Assembly (NCBI RefSeq): GCF_000744935.1
Contig: NZ_JQMW01000011.1
Coordinates: 744,001 to 808,000, forward strand
Length of the DNA stretch: 64,000 nucleotides
DNA from: Clostridium sp. KNHs214
Lineage (GTDB): Bacteria; Bacillota; Clostridia; Clostridiales; Clostridiaceae
Direction of reading: 5' to 3'
Shown: positions 1 through 8,207 of the stretch, piece after piece
Numbering within the stretch: the first letter of the stretch is position 1
Layout of the letters: the number at the start of each line of letters is the position of its first letter
Notes under the pieces: generated by a model
Told to the model about the DNA's origin: nothing
Seen by the model: only the letters and a program-made list of their open reading frames with translations
The model's database searches: none
Made by a program: the position numbers and the translations under genes

Positions 1-85
1 TATTAGATATATAAAGCCATAATCCAAAGGCAACAATTAAACAACATACTTTAATTATGAAGTCTTTTCTTCTCTTTTTATCCAT
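1..85 (-). CDS. cdaR: CdaR (YbbR-domain) regulator of diadenylate cyclase, N-terminal fragment
   Basis: Only the first 28 codons are in the window. The ATG at 85 follows a GAAGGTGAAGGG ribosome binding site, and the frame reads MDKKRRKDF then a hydrophobic stretch (VCCLIVAFGLWLYIS). A short basic N-terminus followed by one membrane helix ending in LWLY is typical of the YbbR/CdaR family, which modulates CdaA from the membrane. The gene overlaps the end of cdaA by 31 nt in another frame, which implies translational coupling. The identification rests on position and the N-terminal pattern, since the YbbR domains lie outside the window. Confidence 0.8.
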   Translation of the reverse strand, partial: MDKKRRKDFIIKVCCLIVAFGLWLYISN

Positions 86-900
86 CCCTTCACCTTCTCT
101 TTAAAAGAAATCTTTTTCTTCTTTCTAAATTGCATTATCTTTATCAATATATCTTTCAGCTTATCTTTGTCATAATTTCGTGTTAATCCACCATTGACAG
201 CTAAAGAAATAGTTCCTGTTTCTTCAGACACAATTATAGTTAAGGCATCTGAATTTTCCGATATGCCTATAGCTGCCCTATGTCTTGTACCTAATTTTTT
301 ATTTATATTGTTATTATTTGTAAGAGGAAGAACACATCCTGAACACACTATTCTATCGTTTCTTATTATTGTAGCTCCATCATGTAATGGAGTATTTACA
401 ACAAAAATATTTTCTAAAAGAGCTGAACTAACAATGGCATCTATCTTTGTCCCTGTATTAATTATTTCTCCTAAACCAGTTCTTTGTTCTATAACAATTA
501 GGGCTCCAGTTTTACTTTCAGATAGATTTTCTACTGCCGTTACTACTTCAGTAATAACCTTATCCATAGTTTCATCATCTTCTATTATGTGTTTATCAAA
601 AGTACTTCTCCCTATGTGTTCAAGTGCTCTTCTGATTTCTGGTTGAAAGATAACAACAAAGGTAAGTAAACCTATAGGCAATGTTTTGTTTAAAATCCAA
701 TTGAGCATATCTAAATGTAAAAAACTGCTTACAGGTATCATTAAAAATATAAGAATTATCCCTTTAAGAAGTTGCTCTGCCCTAGTCTCCTTTATTAAAT
801 TATATATTTTATAAAATATATACGCCACTACAATTATATCTAATAAGGAAATTATGTTTATATCCTTAATAGTTTTAATTATTATATTAAATGCCTGCAT
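55..900 (-). CDS. cdaA: Diadenylate cyclase CdaA (c-di-AMP synthase)
   Basis: Makes c-di-AMP from two ATP at the membrane; c-di-AMP controls potassium and osmotic balance and cell-wall homeostasis in Firmicutes. The 281-residue protein has three N-terminal hydrophobic segments (about residues 15-90) and then a DAC/DisA_N domain with the catalytic DGA motif (PLHDGATII, about residue 172) and RHR motif (GTRHRAAIG, about 207). Length matches the CdaA family. cdaR follows with an overlap, as in the usual cdaA-cdaR(-glmM) operon. The start at 900 has an AGAAGGTGGAAAT site just upstream. Confidence 0.95.
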   Translation of the reverse strand: MQAFNIIIKTIKDINIISLLDIIVVAYIFYKIYNLIKETRAEQLLKGIILIFLMIPVSSFLHLDMLNWILNKTLPIGLLTFVVIFQPEIRRALEHIGRSTFDKHIIEDDETMDKVITEVVTAVENLSESKTGALIVIEQRTGLGEIINTGTKIDAIVSSALLENIFVVNTPLHDGATIIRNDRIVCSGCVLPLTNNNNINKKLGTRHRAAIGISENSDALTIIVSEETGTISLAVNGGLTRNYDKDKLKDILIKIMQFRKKKKISFKEKVKGWIKREEKTS

Positions 901-1072
901 ATTTCCACCTTCTTCTACTACATTATTCTATTATATTCTTATAATACAATTATACACTATGAGAATTATTTATAGTATAAAAAACATAAACTAAATTACA
1001 CTAAAATAATTAGAATATTATATGATTTGTGATAATATAAAAGTATAAATGATATATAAGGAGGGAACATCT

Positions 1073-2080
1073 ATGGAAAACAAATCTAAAGGTACTTTAA
1101 TAAAAATTTCTATTATATCAGGAATTATAGCAATCATAACTCTAGTTTTTTTTGCTACATATTATTTTTCCATAAATAAATCCTTTAACGGTTATGAAAG
1201 TAATATAGATACTATTGTAAATTCTATAAATAAAGTTAATTCTGATATAGAAAAATTAAATACAAATGATAAGTTTGACCCAAAAACTATATCAGAAAGT
1301 CTATGGGGAAAAACAAAACTTCTAAATGACATAAAAAACAAATTGAACAATATAACTCCTCCAGCAAAATACAAAGATTCTTATAATTATTTGATGAAGG
1401 GCTTAAACCAAAATATATCCACATATAATTATTTAATCAATTTGTTGAAAGCCCCTACAAACAGTAATTATCAAAAAAATATTGACAATATAAAGTATTC
1501 CTATAGGGAATGTGAAAAATACTACTCATCATTCACAATGAAAAATATAACCTTAAATAGGCCAAAATCAGTAGAAAACCTTATAAATACATCTATTAAT
1601 TATACTTATGAAGAATTTAAGAAATACCGTGATAAAGAAATTTCTCAAAATCAAATAACAGATTTCTCCGAAAAAATAGATACGGTTTATACCAATTTCT
1701 CAAAAATAAAAAAAGATTACTTTAATCTAGTACCAGAAGCTAGAGTAAATAAAATAAATTACGATGATTTATTAGGAAAAATAGATGTAGATTTGTCAGA
1801 AATAAAAAAAATCAGCAAGGATTTATATGCCATAAGTATTCCTGAAAGGCAAGCAGGCATTTATAATTCTTTAAAAACATTATTAAATGACTACCAAGAT
1901 TATTTAGAAAACTTTAAATATACGGTTAGTATAGAACAAATTAAAATTAAAAATGATAATGTTGACATGGAATCATTGAATTCTTTATATAACACTTCAA
2001 ATGCTAAGCTAGCAAATGTAAATATTGACATAGAAAATTTCACTAATCTATATAAAGAATTGAAAAAATCTCTCTATTAA
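1073..2080 (+). CDS. Membrane-anchored helical protein, unknown function
   Basis: I do not recognise the family. The start is taken at 1073 because AAGGAGGG lies seven bases upstream; an in-frame ATG at 1049 precedes that site and would place it inside the gene. The 335-residue product has a basic N-terminus, one membrane helix (about residues 10-32) and a long, Lys/Asn/Ser-rich, predominantly helical extracellular part. Two segments resemble each other (LLNDIKNKLNNITPPAKY near residue 85 and LSEIKKISKDLYAISIPE near 255, each followed by a helix rich in Tyr), suggesting an internal duplication. It is transcribed alone, divergently from cdaA. A surface or envelope role is only inference. Confidence 0.75.
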   Translation: MENKSKGTLIKISIISGIIAIITLVFFATYYFSINKSFNGYESNIDTIVNSINKVNSDIEKLNTNDKFDPKTISESLWGKTKLLNDIKNKLNNITPPAKYKDSYNYLMKGLNQNISTYNYLINLLKAPTNSNYQKNIDNIKYSYRECEKYYSSFTMKNITLNRPKSVENLINTSINYTYEEFKKYRDKEISQNQITDFSEKIDTVYTNFSKIKKDYFNLVPEARVNKINYDDLLGKIDVDLSEIKKISKDLYAISIPERQAGIYNSLKTLLNDYQDYLENFKYTVSIEQIKIKNDNVDMESLNSLYNTSNAKLANVNIDIENFTNLYKELKKSLY

Positions 2081-2089
2081 AAAATTATA

Positions 2090-2403
2090 TGATTATCCCA
2101 CAAAAAGCATTACATTACCTGAATTATGAAATTTCTCTGGAATGACTTGCATAAGAAGCGAAGGAACTGTTTAAATTTAATTTTAGAAATTCTTCTTTTA
2201 GACAGATAAAATTATCGTAAGCCTGGCAAGGACGCCAGGCTAGCGAACCTGAGGCAGGACGCTGAATGTGAGCGTTAGATAATTTTATATGGCTAAAAGA
2301 TTAGAATTTCTTAAATTAAATTTATTGTTCCGAGCTCTTATGCAAGTCATGGAGGAGAAATTTCATAATTCCATCACATTATACCTTATTGTGGTTTAAT
2401 CAT
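2090..2403. repeat. Palindromic repeat family A, copy 1 (extended form)
   Basis: An imperfect inverted repeat starting GATTATCCCACAA and ending TTGTGGTTTAATCA. Its arms contain TATGAAATTTC and continue into a longer stem (GACTTGCATAAGAAGCGAAG paired with CGAGCTCTTATGCAAGTC). A further inner stem (TTTAGAAATTCTT...AGAATTTCTTAAA) encloses a GC-richer core with the hairpin CCTGGCAAGGACGCCAGG. Short copies at 4853 and 22674 contain only the outer stem. No ORF. It lies just after the 1073-2080 gene. Confidence 0.8.
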
Positions 2404-2415
2404 TATATAAATTTC

Positions 2416-2450
2416 AACCCCAATTATACTGGTATAATTGGGGTTTTATT
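2416..2450 (+). terminator. Rho-independent terminator
   Basis: AACCCCAATTATAC / GTATAATTGGGGTT forms a long perfect stem with a two-base loop, followed by TTTTATT. It lies downstream of the repeat that follows the 1073-2080 gene and probably ends that transcript. Confidence 0.75.
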
Positions 2451-2464
2451 CATAAAGTAATAAA

Positions 2465-2503
2465 ATAATACAAAATTTCATAAAATTTTTGTATTATTTT
2501 TTT
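2465..2503 (+). terminator. Second stem-loop with T-run
   Basis: AATAATACAAAATTT...AAATTTTTGTATTATT is an AT-rich inverted repeat followed by seven T. It is the second of two consecutive terminator-like hairpins before the SleB-like gene. The rest of 2504-2605 holds only a small hairpin (AAATTCACCTTATGTGAATTT). Confidence 0.5.
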
Positions 2504-2618
2504 CTAGTGGGGAATAATATCAATAAATTCACCTTATGTGAATTTATAATAGTCTATTTACTAGACTTTCACCTTTTCCTATTGCCATATATTTTGCAAG
2601 AATAAAAGGAGGAAAAAA

Positions 2619-3161
2619 ATGAAAAAGTTTAAAGCTTTTCTTTTAATCTTCGTCTTATGTCTTGGACTAACAAAGGCCGAAGTACTAGGTAAGGAAAGCG
2701 TACCACTAGAACATGAAAATTCTACTAAAAATTTATACAAAGAAGAAAAAAAAGGATTGGTGGCGGTTTTTAATGACAAGAAGGCTTATTATATTAGTAA
2801 TGACGACATCTTTTTAATGTCTCAAGTAGTTTATGCTGAAAGTCGAGGGGAGCCCTATGATGGAAAAGTAGCAGTAGCTTCTGTTATATTAAATAGATTA
2901 GTTAGTCCTGATTTTCCAAACTCTGTAGCGGGGGTTGTAAAACAAAAGAATGCCTTTTCCTGTGTGAAAAATGGCAAAATTGATATAACCCCGGATGATG
3001 AAAGTTACCGTGCAGTATTAGATGCATTAAAAGGAAAAGATCCTACTTCTAAAGCTGTATTCTTTTATAATCCCAAAATAGCTACCTGTTCTTGGATGAA
3101 GAACATAAATAAAAAAAATACTAAGTCCATAGGAAATCATGTATTTTTTGCAGTTAAATAA
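2619..3161 (+). CDS. SleB/CwlJ-like cell wall hydrolase, secreted
   Basis: A 180-residue exported protein whose last ~115 residues match the Hydrolase_2 (SleB/CwlJ catalytic) pattern: SQVVYAESRGEPYDGKVAVA, with the conserved Glu of YAESRGE near residue 74, then VILNRL, FSCVKNG and ATCSWMKNI. The N-terminus has a basic start and hydrophobic signal peptide (about residues 4-22, KFKAFLLIFVLCLGLTKAEV). The family includes the spore cortex lytic enzyme SleB, but this protein lacks SleB's N-terminal peptidoglycan-binding domain, so the exact role in germination or growth is open. AAAGGAGG precedes the start. Monocistronic, ending at a strong hairpin. Confidence 0.85.
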   Translation: MKKFKAFLLIFVLCLGLTKAEVLGKESVPLEHENSTKNLYKEEKKGLVAVFNDKKAYYISNDDIFLMSQVVYAESRGEPYDGKVAVASVILNRLVSPDFPNSVAGVVKQKNAFSCVKNGKIDITPDDESYRAVLDALKGKDPTSKAVFFYNPKIATCSWMKNINKKNTKSIGNHVFFAVK

Positions 3162-3183
3162 AAGATTCACAAATTTCACAAAC

Positions 3184-3234
3184 AGAAGTGGCTGTATCAA
3201 AGTGATTAAAGATCACCTTGATACAGCCACTTCT
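3184..3234. terminator. Bidirectional terminator between convergent genes
   Basis: AGAAGTGGCTGTATCAA pairs perfectly with TTGATACAGCCACTTCT, with an inner GTGATT/GATCAC continuation. It lies between the converging SleB-like and thioredoxin-reductase-like genes and can serve both. Confidence 0.8.
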
Positions 3235-3237
3235 ATA

Positions 3238-4098
3238 TTATTTCCATGCGTCTAATAAACTTACAGCTTTCAACGCTGCTACTTGACCTTCTCCAGCCGA
3301 TTTCATATACGCATAAGGTTTTCCTACACAATCTCCACAAGCAAAGCATCCGGGTATATTGGTTTGCATATTTTTATCCACCTTAATATGCCCCTCTTCC
3401 ATTTCTAATCCAGGAACTAGCTGACTTGGTGGAACACTATCCTTTAATGGAAATACACCGTCAGTTTCTATATCCCTATTTTTCAGTACTAATTTTCTCA
3501 CCTTTAAATCTCCTGCTACTTCTAAAGGAGTGTCTTTTATAATTTCTACAGTACCCCTTAAGCCATACTGGCCGTTATACATAGGAATATAATAGACCTT
3601 AGATGCTAGCTCAGAAACAAAATTAGCTTCTTCCTCAGCTTCTTTATTATATCCTATTATGCTTACTACTTTATTTCTATATAAAGGTGCATCACAAGTA
3701 GCACAATAACCAACACCTCTGCCTAAAAATTCTTCCTCACCCTTTAGAGGCCTTGTGAACTCTATGCCTGTTGCTAAGATAACAGTCTTAGCCTCATAAG
3801 TATTGTCCCCTGCCATTAATGCAAAGTACTCACCCATAGCATACACATTGTTTATTCTTTCAAATTTTATATTTATACCCATAGATTTTATATGATTTTC
3901 AAATTGTTTTTTAAGCTCTTGGCCATTTATGCTATAAAAGCCTAAATAATTGTTTATCTTTGGAGCCTTTATAAGTTTATTACTAAAATTTTGATTTCCA
4001 AATATTATTATTTTTTTATTTCTAATTTGGGCATTAATAGCTGCAGACAAACCTGCAGGTCCGCTACCTATTATAGCTATATCATATCTATCATTCAT
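3238..4098 (-). CDS. Thioredoxin reductase-like flavoprotein, probably not NADPH-dependent
   Basis: A 286-residue two-domain flavoprotein of the thioredoxin reductase fold. Seen: N-terminal FAD site GSGPAGLSA (about residue 11), redox-active CATC (about 133), and a C-terminal FAD-contact segment GCFACGDCVGKPY (about 250). The second dinucleotide site is degenerate: where NADPH-dependent enzymes have GGGxxA and HRRxxxR, this one reads IIGYNKEAEEEA and YIPMYNGQYG. Ferredoxin-dependent flavin thioredoxin reductases (FFTR) of clostridia lack exactly these motifs, so an FFTR reducing the TrxA encoded upstream is the best guess (inference). A plain trxB label would be the conventional alternative. 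Confidence 0.85.
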   Translation of the reverse strand: MNDRYDIAIIGSGPAGLSAAINAQIRNKKIIIFGNQNFSNKLIKAPKINNYLGFYSINGQELKKQFENHIKSMGINIKFERINNVYAMGEYFALMAGDNTYEAKTVILATGIEFTRPLKGEEEFLGRGVGYCATCDAPLYRNKVVSIIGYNKEAEEEANFVSELASKVYYIPMYNGQYGLRGTVEIIKDTPLEVAGDLKVRKLVLKNRDIETDGVFPLKDSVPPSQLVPGLEMEEGHIKVDKNMQTNIPGCFACGDCVGKPYAYMKSAGEGQVAALKAVSLLDAWK

Positions 4099-4189
4099 AT
4101 GCTTTATTCACTTCCTTTTATGTGAACTATGGTCTCCAAATACCACCGATAAAAATTATCTTTTTTCATAAAACTTATAAAATAAAAAT

Positions 4190-4335
4190 TTAATATTTAA
4201 AATTTAAAATTAAAAACTTAGAATGAAGGATAAAACTCCTTTAAGGAAGTTTTTCAAAATATAAATTGAAAAAATCCCCTAGTAATTTCAATCTTCATTC
4301 TAAATTTTACATTCCAAATTTTAAATTAAAAACGT
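4190..4335. repeat. AT-rich inverted repeat between trxA and the reductase gene
   Basis: AATTTAAAATTAAAAACTTAGAATGAAG near 4198-4225 is matched in inverse orientation by CTTCATTCTAAATTTTACATTCCAAATTTTAAATT near 4290-4325. Similar AATT/AGAATG-rich strings occur at 19690-19740 and 21119-21148, so this may be a dispersed AT-rich repeat. The remainder of 4099-4398 shows nothing coding. Confidence 0.45.
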
Positions 4336-4398
4336 TTGTTCATCTAATAAGAACTTGAAATTCATGTGGGAAAGTTGAGTTAATTATCTGCATCTATA

Positions 4399-4716
4399 TT
4401 AAATATGTGATTTTAATATTTTCATTATTTCATTTTTAGGTCTAAAACCTACCATATTTCCAACTACAGAGCCACTTTTAAACACCATTACTGTTGGTAT
4501 ACTTGCTATTCCGTATTTTTGAGCTATATCTGGATTCTCATCTACATTTACTTTAACAAACTTAGCTTTACCAGTTAATTCATTAGAAACGTCTTCTATA
4601 ACTGGACCTAACATTCTACATGGTCCACACCAAGTTGCCCAAAAATCTACTACTACTGGAACATTTTCTTCCATAACCTCTGTATTAAAATTCATTGAAC
4701 TTATTTCCTTAACCAT
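4399..4716 (-). CDS. trxA: Thioredoxin
   Basis: Small dithiol reductant (105 residues) with the classic active site WCGPCR (about residues 29-34), the buried Asp of VVVDFWA, and the cis-Pro loop IASIPTVMVF. Full family length. A GGAGGGAT site precedes the ATG. It has its own promoter (4759-4787) with an operator-like palindrome between the promoter and the RBS. The reductase gene lies 300 bp downstream on the same strand, so the pair forms a thioredoxin system. Confidence 0.95.
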   Translation of the reverse strand: MVKEISSMNFNTEVMEENVPVVVDFWATWCGPCRMLGPVIEDVSNELTGKAKFVKVNVDENPDIAQKYGIASIPTVMVFKSGSVVGNMVGFRPKNEIMKILKSHI

Positions 4717-4729
4717 ATTATCCCTCCTT

Positions 4730-4746
4730 ATACCCCTGCGGGGTAT
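4730..4746. promoter_or_regulatory. CsoR/CstR-type operator-like palindrome upstream of trxA
   Basis: ATACCCC-TGC-GGGGTAT is a perfect G-tract inverted repeat between the trxA promoter and its ribosome binding site. This shape (AT-flanked C4/G4 tracts with a short spacer) is the known operator form of CsoR-family repressors, which sense Cu(I), formaldehyde or, for CstR, persulfide. No CsoR-family gene lies in the window. An RNA hairpin role near the RBS is an alternative. Confidence 0.5.
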
Positions 4747-4758
4747 CCTTGTACTTAT

Positions 4759-4787
4759 ATTTTATTACTTACTATTTACAAAGTCAA
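4759..4787 (-). promoter_or_regulatory. Sigma-A promoter of trxA
   Basis: TTGACT (-35, 4782-4787), 17-bp spacer, TAAAAT (-10, 4759-4764). The expected start site lies about 8 bp before the ATACCCC palindrome. Confidence 0.65.
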
Positions 4788-4852
4788 GCATATTTTAGTT
4801 ACTTTTTTATAATATACTTACACATTTTTACTAATAACATACATCTATATTC

Positions 4853-4937
4853 CGATTATCCCACAATAAGTATTACATTACTTGAATTATGAAATTTCAT
4901 AATTCCATCACATTGTACCCTTTTGTGGTTTAATCAT
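4853..4937. repeat. Palindromic repeat family A, copy 2 (short form)
   Basis: GATTATCCCACAATAAGTAT at the left and GTGGTTTAATCA at the right fold into one imperfect hairpin whose apex is TATGAAATTTCATA. It sits at the 3' end of the TPR gene, inside the region upstream of trxA. Confidence 0.8.
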
Positions 4938-4941
4938 ATTG

Positions 4942-6237
4942 TTATTTTTCATTAAGTATATCATTTATCCTAGAATTATTGTAAATTGAACTAGCATGGG
5001 AACTCTTTAATTCCTGAGCATATTTTTTAGCTAAATTAATGTCATTAAATCTATTTAATATAGCAAGTTTATATAATACCACTTCTTCATAATTTCCATT
5101 TTTGTATTTACTTCTATATTGATTGTAATATACCAGCGAATTTTGTATATCCTCCTCTTTTTCATAGGTTGTAGCTAAAAAATATAAAATATGCTCATCT
5201 AAATAATTATTGTTGGAGAATTTTTTAGCTCTTAATAAATTCTCTTTTGCTTCTTTTATTTTATTATTTTTATTCTCATCTAAAGCTTTTTCATAGAAAA
5301 ACTTTACTCCTTCACTTTTTAATAACTCTACACTTTTATGATATGCTAATTTTTCATTTACAGTCAATGGTTCTTCTTTAATATTTTCTATATAGCTATA
5401 TATTTTGTAGAAATCTTTTGCATTTATATAACCATTTAATGTATTCAAATCAAATACTTGCTTTTGTATATCACCAGCTTTTGCATAATTAACATTTTTA
5501 TCCTTAGTTTTAGAACTACTTTTATTTTGTAAATTCTTTTGCTGATTTTGTACTTTATCTTTATTTTTATCTTCACTTTTTTCTTTATACTCTTTTTTCG
5601 TATATATTTTTTGTGAATTATTACCTTTATTTTTATTAAAGTAACTCCTGCATCCAATAATTATAGGTACACTTACTATAAAAATTAATATTATTGATAA
5701 GTAAATAATTTCTTTTTTATAATTCTTTTTAATAACTCCATATTCCTGAAGCATTTTTTTACTTTTAAGAGCTGCCACATTTCTCCGATCCATAGATAGT
5801 ACCTTATCTATATGATTCTCACTTTGTTTATAATCACCCTTTTTTATATAACAGCCTGCTATATAATTATTTAAATTTATAAAATTAAAATCACTTTGTT
5901 CACATTGAGTAAAAATTTCTAGAGAATCCTTTATTTTTATTTCATCATAAAGTTTTACTCCTTTTATGTATAAAGCTAGCCTTTCTTTATCCATTTTACT
6001 ATCTTGTAAATATTTTTTAGATACCATGTCTCCATTATATTTATAATTTATATTCCACATTTTTTGGGCATTACCTAATTCTCCTTTAAAATAATAAAGT
6101 AAGCCCATAAAATTCAATGTAGAACTATTTTTATTATTATACTGTAAGCTTTTTTTTCCTATAATTAACGCTTTATCTACATGCCCTTTTTCAAAAGCTT
6201 TAACAGCTTTTCTATAAAATTTAGATGACTTGTCCAT
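4942..6237 (-). CDS. TPR-repeat membrane protein, unknown function
   Basis: A 431-residue protein with helical TPR-like repeats in the N-terminal part (residues 1-165, for example FYRKAVKAFEKGHVDKALIIG and YIAGCYIKKGDYKQSENHI). One membrane helix follows (about 173-195, IIYLSIILIFIVSVPIIIGC), then a Lys/Asn/Gln-rich linker (about 200-250) and a second TPR-like helical region to the end. The N-terminal TPRs are thus probably cytoplasmic and the C-terminal ones outside, a scaffold-like layout. I do not recognise a specific family. Monocistronic, ending beside repeat A copy 2. Confidence 0.8.
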   Translation of the reverse strand: MDKSSKFYRKAVKAFEKGHVDKALIIGKKSLQYNNKNSSTLNFMGLLYYFKGELGNAQKMWNINYKYNGDMVSKKYLQDSKMDKERLALYIKGVKLYDEIKIKDSLEIFTQCEQSDFNFINLNNYIAGCYIKKGDYKQSENHIDKVLSMDRRNVAALKSKKMLQEYGVIKKNYKKEIIYLSIILIFIVSVPIIIGCRSYFNKNKGNNSQKIYTKKEYKEKSEDKNKDKVQNQQKNLQNKSSSKTKDKNVNYAKAGDIQKQVFDLNTLNGYINAKDFYKIYSYIENIKEEPLTVNEKLAYHKSVELLKSEGVKFFYEKALDENKNNKIKEAKENLLRAKKFSNNNYLDEHILYFLATTYEKEEDIQNSLVYYNQYRSKYKNGNYEEVVLYKLAILNRFNDINLAKKYAQELKSSHASSIYNNSRINDILNEK

Positions 6238-6267
6238 TTTGCACCTCTTAACATTTGTAATACTTTT

Positions 6268-6311
6268 TTATCCGATGGTTATCTACTATAATACTCCATC
6301 TGAAACTTAAA
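6268..6311. repeat. Fragment of repeat family B
   Basis: TTATCCGATGGTTATCTACT and the following AATACTCCATCTGAAAC resemble one end of the structured repeat at 17571-17697 (inverse complement TTATCCGATGACTACCTGCC... and CTCCATCTGAAG). The middle of the longer copy is missing. Confidence 0.45.
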
Positions 6312-6429
6312 CCTTTGATTATATATTAACATATAATCGTGTTATCATGTATATCCTTAAGATATGGTTACAAATAAACTATGCAATATTCAATCAAAAT
6401 ATCACTATTAAAAATACAGAATTTAATGC

Positions 6430-6461
6430 AAAAAAACCTAGGCTAATACTTAACCTAGGTT
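6430..6461 (-). terminator. Rho-independent terminator of ptsI
   Basis: On the minus strand AACCTAGG...CCTAGGTT forms a stem followed by a run of T (6430-6436), 17 bp after the ptsI stop codon. Confidence 0.8.
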
Positions 6462-6477
6462 GCATCATTTCTTTATT

Positions 6478-8106
6478 CTATTTTACTTCTGTTTCCATTA
6501 TTATCTGTTTAGCATTCAATATAGAAGTAGCACTCATAGAAAACTCATCTAAGTCATATTCCACTAGCAAAGGTATAACCCTTTCATCTCCTGCCACTTC
6601 TCCACACATTCCACACCATTTACCCGCTCTGTGGGCAGCATCTATTGTGTTCTTTATTAAAGCTAATACTGCTGGATGCGTTGGGTCATATAAATATGAC
6701 ACCTTTTCATTCATTCTATCTGCAGCTAATGTGTATTGAATTAAATCATTTGTTCCTATACTGAAAAAGTCTGCGTGTTTAGCAAATTCATCTGCAGCTA
6801 TGGCAGCAGCTGGTATTTCTACCATCATACCTACTTCTAAATTTGCATTGAATTCTTTTCCTTCAACTTTTAACTCTTCCATGCATTCTTTAAGTACTCC
6901 CTTAGCATCTAAAAATTCAGATACTGAAGATATCATAGGGAACATTATCTTAATATTTCCATAAGCCGCTGCTCTCAATAAAGCTCTTAATTGAACCTTA
7001 AATATATCTTTTCTGTCTAAGCATAGTCTTATAGCTCTGTACCCTAAGAAAGGGTTCATTTCTTCTGGCAATGGTAAGTATGAAAGCTTTTTATCTCCAC
7101 CAATATCCAGAGTTCTTATTACAACAGGTTTTCCATCTAATTTTTCCGCTACATATTTATAAGATTCAAACTGTTCTTCTTCTGTTGGCATATCATTTCT
7201 ATCCATGTATAGGAACTCTGTTCTAAATAGTCCTACTCCATCTCCACCATTTTCTATAACTTGATGTACATCCTCTGGCTTTCCTATGTTTCCAACTACT
7301 TCAACACGTTTTCCTGCTTTTGTTACTGTTTCAACACTTATTAATTTTTTAAGCGCTTCTTGCTCTCCTTGGAATTTATCCTTCTTCCCCTCATAAGTTT
7401 TTATTGTTTCTTCACTTGGATTAATCTCTACTATTCCTTCTATACCATCAACTATAACTAAGTCTCCATCTTTAACTTCTTCAGTTATATTCTGAAGTCC
7501 TACTACTGCTGGTATTTCAAGTGTTCTTGCCATTATAGCACTGTGAGAAGTTCTTCCTCCTATATTGGTTAAGAAAGCGATTACTTTGCTCTTATCTAAC
7601 TGTGCTGTGTCTGATGGTGTTAAATCATGAGCCACTACTACAGTATTTTCTTCTATATCACTTAAATCTCCAGAAGTTACTCCTAATAAATTCTTTAGTA
7701 TTCTATCTCCTACATCCTTAACATCTGCTGCTCTTTCTCTCATGTACTCATCTTCCATAGCTGCAAATATGCCCATATACATGTCAACTACATCCTTGAG
7801 AGCTTTTTCAGCATTTACACTTGCTGATTCTATATTCATCTCTATGGCACCAGTGAATTCAGGATCATCTAAAAGCATCATATGACTTTCAAAAACTGCT
7901 GCCTTATCCTTTCCCACTTCTTTTTCTGCTTTTTCCTTTATTTTAGTTAATTGCTCTCTTGATGCCTCAGCTGCATCTTTTAATCTTTGCTTTTCTGCTA
8001 TTATATCCTCAATCTTTTTCTCTACAACATTTAGCTCTTGTTCCTTTTTTATAACAACCTTTCCTATAGCATATCCTTTTGATGCTGAAATACCTTTTTT
8101 CAACAT
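6478..8106 (-). CDS. ptsI: Phosphoenolpyruvate-protein phosphotransferase (PTS Enzyme I)
   Basis: Transfers phosphate from PEP to HPr, the first step of sugar PTS uptake. The 542-residue protein has the N-terminal swivelling domain with the active-site His in GGRTSHSAIMAR (about residue 187) and the C-terminal PEP-binding barrel with GVGLFRTEFLYMDR, DIGGDKKL, MVEIPAA and FFSIGTNDLIQYTLAADR. The catalytic Cys lies in KWCGMCGEVAGD. No ptsH is adjacent. The upstream region carries a sigma-54 promoter and activator-type palindromes, so expression is probably driven by the divergently encoded enhancer-binding protein. Confidence 0.97.
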   Translation of the reverse strand: MLKKGISASKGYAIGKVVIKKEQELNVVEKKIEDIIAEKQRLKDAAEASREQLTKIKEKAEKEVGKDKAAVFESHMMLLDDPEFTGAIEMNIESASVNAEKALKDVVDMYMGIFAAMEDEYMRERAADVKDVGDRILKNLLGVTSGDLSDIEENTVVVAHDLTPSDTAQLDKSKVIAFLTNIGGRTSHSAIMARTLEIPAVVGLQNITEEVKDGDLVIVDGIEGIVEINPSEETIKTYEGKKDKFQGEQEALKKLISVETVTKAGKRVEVVGNIGKPEDVHQVIENGGDGVGLFRTEFLYMDRNDMPTEEEQFESYKYVAEKLDGKPVVIRTLDIGGDKKLSYLPLPEEMNPFLGYRAIRLCLDRKDIFKVQLRALLRAAAYGNIKIMFPMISSVSEFLDAKGVLKECMEELKVEGKEFNANLEVGMMVEIPAAAIAADEFAKHADFFSIGTNDLIQYTLAADRMNEKVSYLYDPTHPAVLALIKNTIDAAHRAGKWCGMCGEVAGDERVIPLLVEYDLDEFSMSATSILNAKQIIMETEVK

Positions 8107-8190
8107 ATAAAATTCCTCCTAAGCATTTCCTATTAATAAAAATTAAAATTTAATAAATTTTACGTCAATTTAAACTTTTGTATAAATTAA

Positions 8191-8207
8191 AGCAAAATGC
8201 ATGCCAA
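8191..8207 (-). promoter_or_regulatory. Sigma-54 (-24/-12) promoter of ptsI
   Basis: Reading leftwards the sequence is TTGGCATGCATTTTGCT. It fits the sigma-54 consensus YTGGCACG-N4-TTGCW with GG and GC exactly 12 bp apart and one deviation (T for C after TTGGCA). The predicted start is about 75 nt before the ptsI ATG. Confidence 0.8.

Noticed and set aside
5445-5657. 70-codon Lys/Ile-rich frame within the TPR gene
   Set aside because: Shadow of the Lys/Asn-rich linker in another frame of the same strand; no start signal.
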